Shown: piece by piece, positions 34,710 through 35,840 of the stretch
Numbering within the stretch: the stretch's first letter is position 1
Layout of the letters: each line of letters starts with the position of its first letter
Assembly: GCA_002469895.1 (NCBI GenBank)
Contig: DKOA01000052.1
Location: forward strand, 1-35,840
DNA from: Opitutia bacterium UBA7374
Lineage (GTDB): Bacteria > Verrucomicrobiota > Verrucomicrobiia > Opitutales > Coraliomargaritaceae
Reading direction: 5' to 3'
DNA length: 35,840 nt
Made by a program: the position numbers and the translations under genes
The notes under the pieces: generated by a model
The model's database searches: none
Told to the model about the DNA's origin: nothing
The model's input: the letters and a program-made list of their open reading frames with translations, nothing else

Positions 34710-35819
34710 GTGAAAGTTCTTCAAATTCTCCCTGAGCTCCATGCCGGCGGTGTCGAGCGGGGCACGCTTGAGCTCGGTCAGCACCTCGTACAAAACGGGC
34801 ACAGCTCCGTTGTTATCTCTAACGGCGGGCGTTTGGTCGAGCCGCTGGAAGAACAAGGCAGCCGCCACATCCGTTTACCCGTTCACCGAAAATCCATTTT
34901 CTCCCTATCCCAAGTCGGCGCCCTGCGGGACATCCTCCACGCCGAACAGCCCGACATCCTCCACGCACGCTCCAGAGTGCCCGCCTGGCTCGCCTGGCTT
35001 GCCTGGCGAAAAATGCCACCGGCCAGTCGCCCGAAGTTTGTCACTACCGTACACGGCTTCTACTCCGTCAGTCCCTACTCCGCCATCATGACGAAGGGGG
35101 AAGCCGTCATTTGCGTCTCTTCCGCTGTCCGCCAGTACGTCACCCAAAACTACCCCCGCGTCAGTCCTGAAAAACTCTGTGTCATCCATCGCGGGGTCGA
35201 CCCGGAAGCCTACCCCAACGGCTACCAGCCATCACCCGAATGGCTCCAAAACTGGACTAAAGAATTCCCCAAGACCCGCGGCAAATTCATCGTTGCCCTG
35301 CCCGGTCGTATCACCCGCTGGAAGGGCGCACTCGACTTCCTCCAAGTCATTGCCGCACTCAAAGAAAAAGGCATCCCCGTACACGGTCTACTCATTGGTG
35401 AAGCCCACCCCCGCAAGCAGGACTTTTATCAAGCCCTCCACGCCGCCATCTATCGCGCAAAACTGGAAAAAGACATCTCCCTCACCGGACACCGCGGCGA
35501 CCTCCGCGAAATTATGGCCGCGAGCAATGTCGTCGTCTCCTGTTCCACCGATCCGGAAGCCTTTGGGCGCGTTACCCTCGAAGCCCTCACCCTCGGCAAG
35601 CCGGTCGCCGGCTATGATCACGGCGGAGTCCATGAGCAACTGTCCGCCTTACTCCCTGCCGGCAAAATCCCCATTGGCGATACCTCTGCCATGGCCGAAT
35701 GTCTCGCCGCCTGGCAGACCGCTCCGCCGCAACCCAAAGCGAATGATCAATTCACTCTGCAAAATATGCTGGAGCAAATCTGCGCGACTTACACCGATCT
35801 ACTCAAGCCGGTCAAGTAA
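34710..35819 (+). CDS. GT4-family glycosyltransferase
   Basis: 369 residues from a GTG, complete. A GT-B fold retaining glycosyltransferase, likely transferring a sugar from a nucleotide donor in cell-surface glycan or LPS synthesis. The N-terminal domain starts MKVLQILPELHAGGVERGTLEL, with the GG-E loop typical of GT4. The C-terminal domain has LPGRITRWKGALDFLQVI and the E-X7-E motif in PEAFGRVTLEALTLGKPVAG (Glu283 and Glu291). HGFYSVSPYSAIM resembles the acceptor side of lipopolysaccharide-core type enzymes. It is divergent from serS across 109 bases. Downstream of the stop only 21 bases remain, so operon partners are out of view. Confidence 0.93.
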   Translation: MKVLQILPELHAGGVERGTLELGQHLVQNGHSSVVISNGGRLVEPLEEQGSRHIRLPVHRKSIFSLSQVGALRDILHAEQPDILHARSRVPAWLAWLAWRKMPPASRPKFVTTVHGFYSVSPYSAIMTKGEAVICVSSAVRQYVTQNYPRVSPEKLCVIHRGVDPEAYPNGYQPSPEWLQNWTKEFPKTRGKFIVALPGRITRWKGALDFLQVIAALKEKGIPVHGLLIGEAHPRKQDFYQALHAAIYRAKLEKDISLTGHRGDLREIMAASNVVVSCSTDPEAFGRVTLEALTLGKPVAGYDHGGVHEQLSALLPAGKIPIGDTSAMAECLAAWQTAPPQPKANDQFTLQNMLEQICATYTDLLKPVK

Positions 35820-35840
35820 CCGCCGCAATAGCCCCGACTA

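Overview
The window looks like part of a Verrucomicrobiota chromosome, probably a marine Opitutae member related to Coraliomargarita. This is inferred from gene content, not from a marker gene. The clues are several sulfatases, a TonB receptor with a long acidic N-terminal linker, a XylR-type PBP-AraC regulator, very large secreted multi-domain proteins with Verrucomicrobia-style C-terminal modules, an archaeal-type ProRS, and start codons that mostly lack a Shine-Dalgarno sequence.

Positions 1 to about 20200 are a polysaccharide-utilisation region. On the minus strand, from low to high coordinate, lie: the 5' end of a secreted FnIII protein whose last visible residues look like the start of a sulfatase; a 1209-residue secreted protein built from four tandem beta-sandwich-like repeats; a decayed GH1 beta-glucosidase; and a TonB-dependent receptor. 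A XylR-like regulator is divergent from the receptor. A frameshifted sulfatase remnant follows it. Then come a multidomain GH10 xylanase and a GPH-family sugar symporter, both minus. Divergent from the symporter is a tight plus-strand operon of a clan GH-A (GH51/GH39-like) glycosidase and two intact sulfatases. Together these suggest uptake and breakdown of a sulfated, xylose- and/or arabinose-containing glycan. The glycan is an inference. The two pseudogenes show that the locus has been losing parts.

Positions 20205 to 22857 hold an exported FSH-type serine hydrolase, a 650-base stretch with an unrecognised and probably broken reading frame, a membrane-anchored coiled-coil protein and a small RRM RNA-binding protein.

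Positions 22858 to 30963 (plus strand) hold an ABC exporter, an HPr-like phosphocarrier with its own promoter-like sequence, and a translationally coupled RND efflux operon (outer-membrane lipoprotein, adaptor, inner-membrane pump).

Positions 30975 to 34600 (minus strand) form a probable operon of seryl-tRNA synthetase, a small membrane protein, prolyl-tRNA synthetase and a DUF983 zinc-ribbon membrane protein. A GT4 glycosyltransferase diverges from serS and ends just inside the window. I saw no tRNA, rRNA, CRISPR array or insertion sequence.
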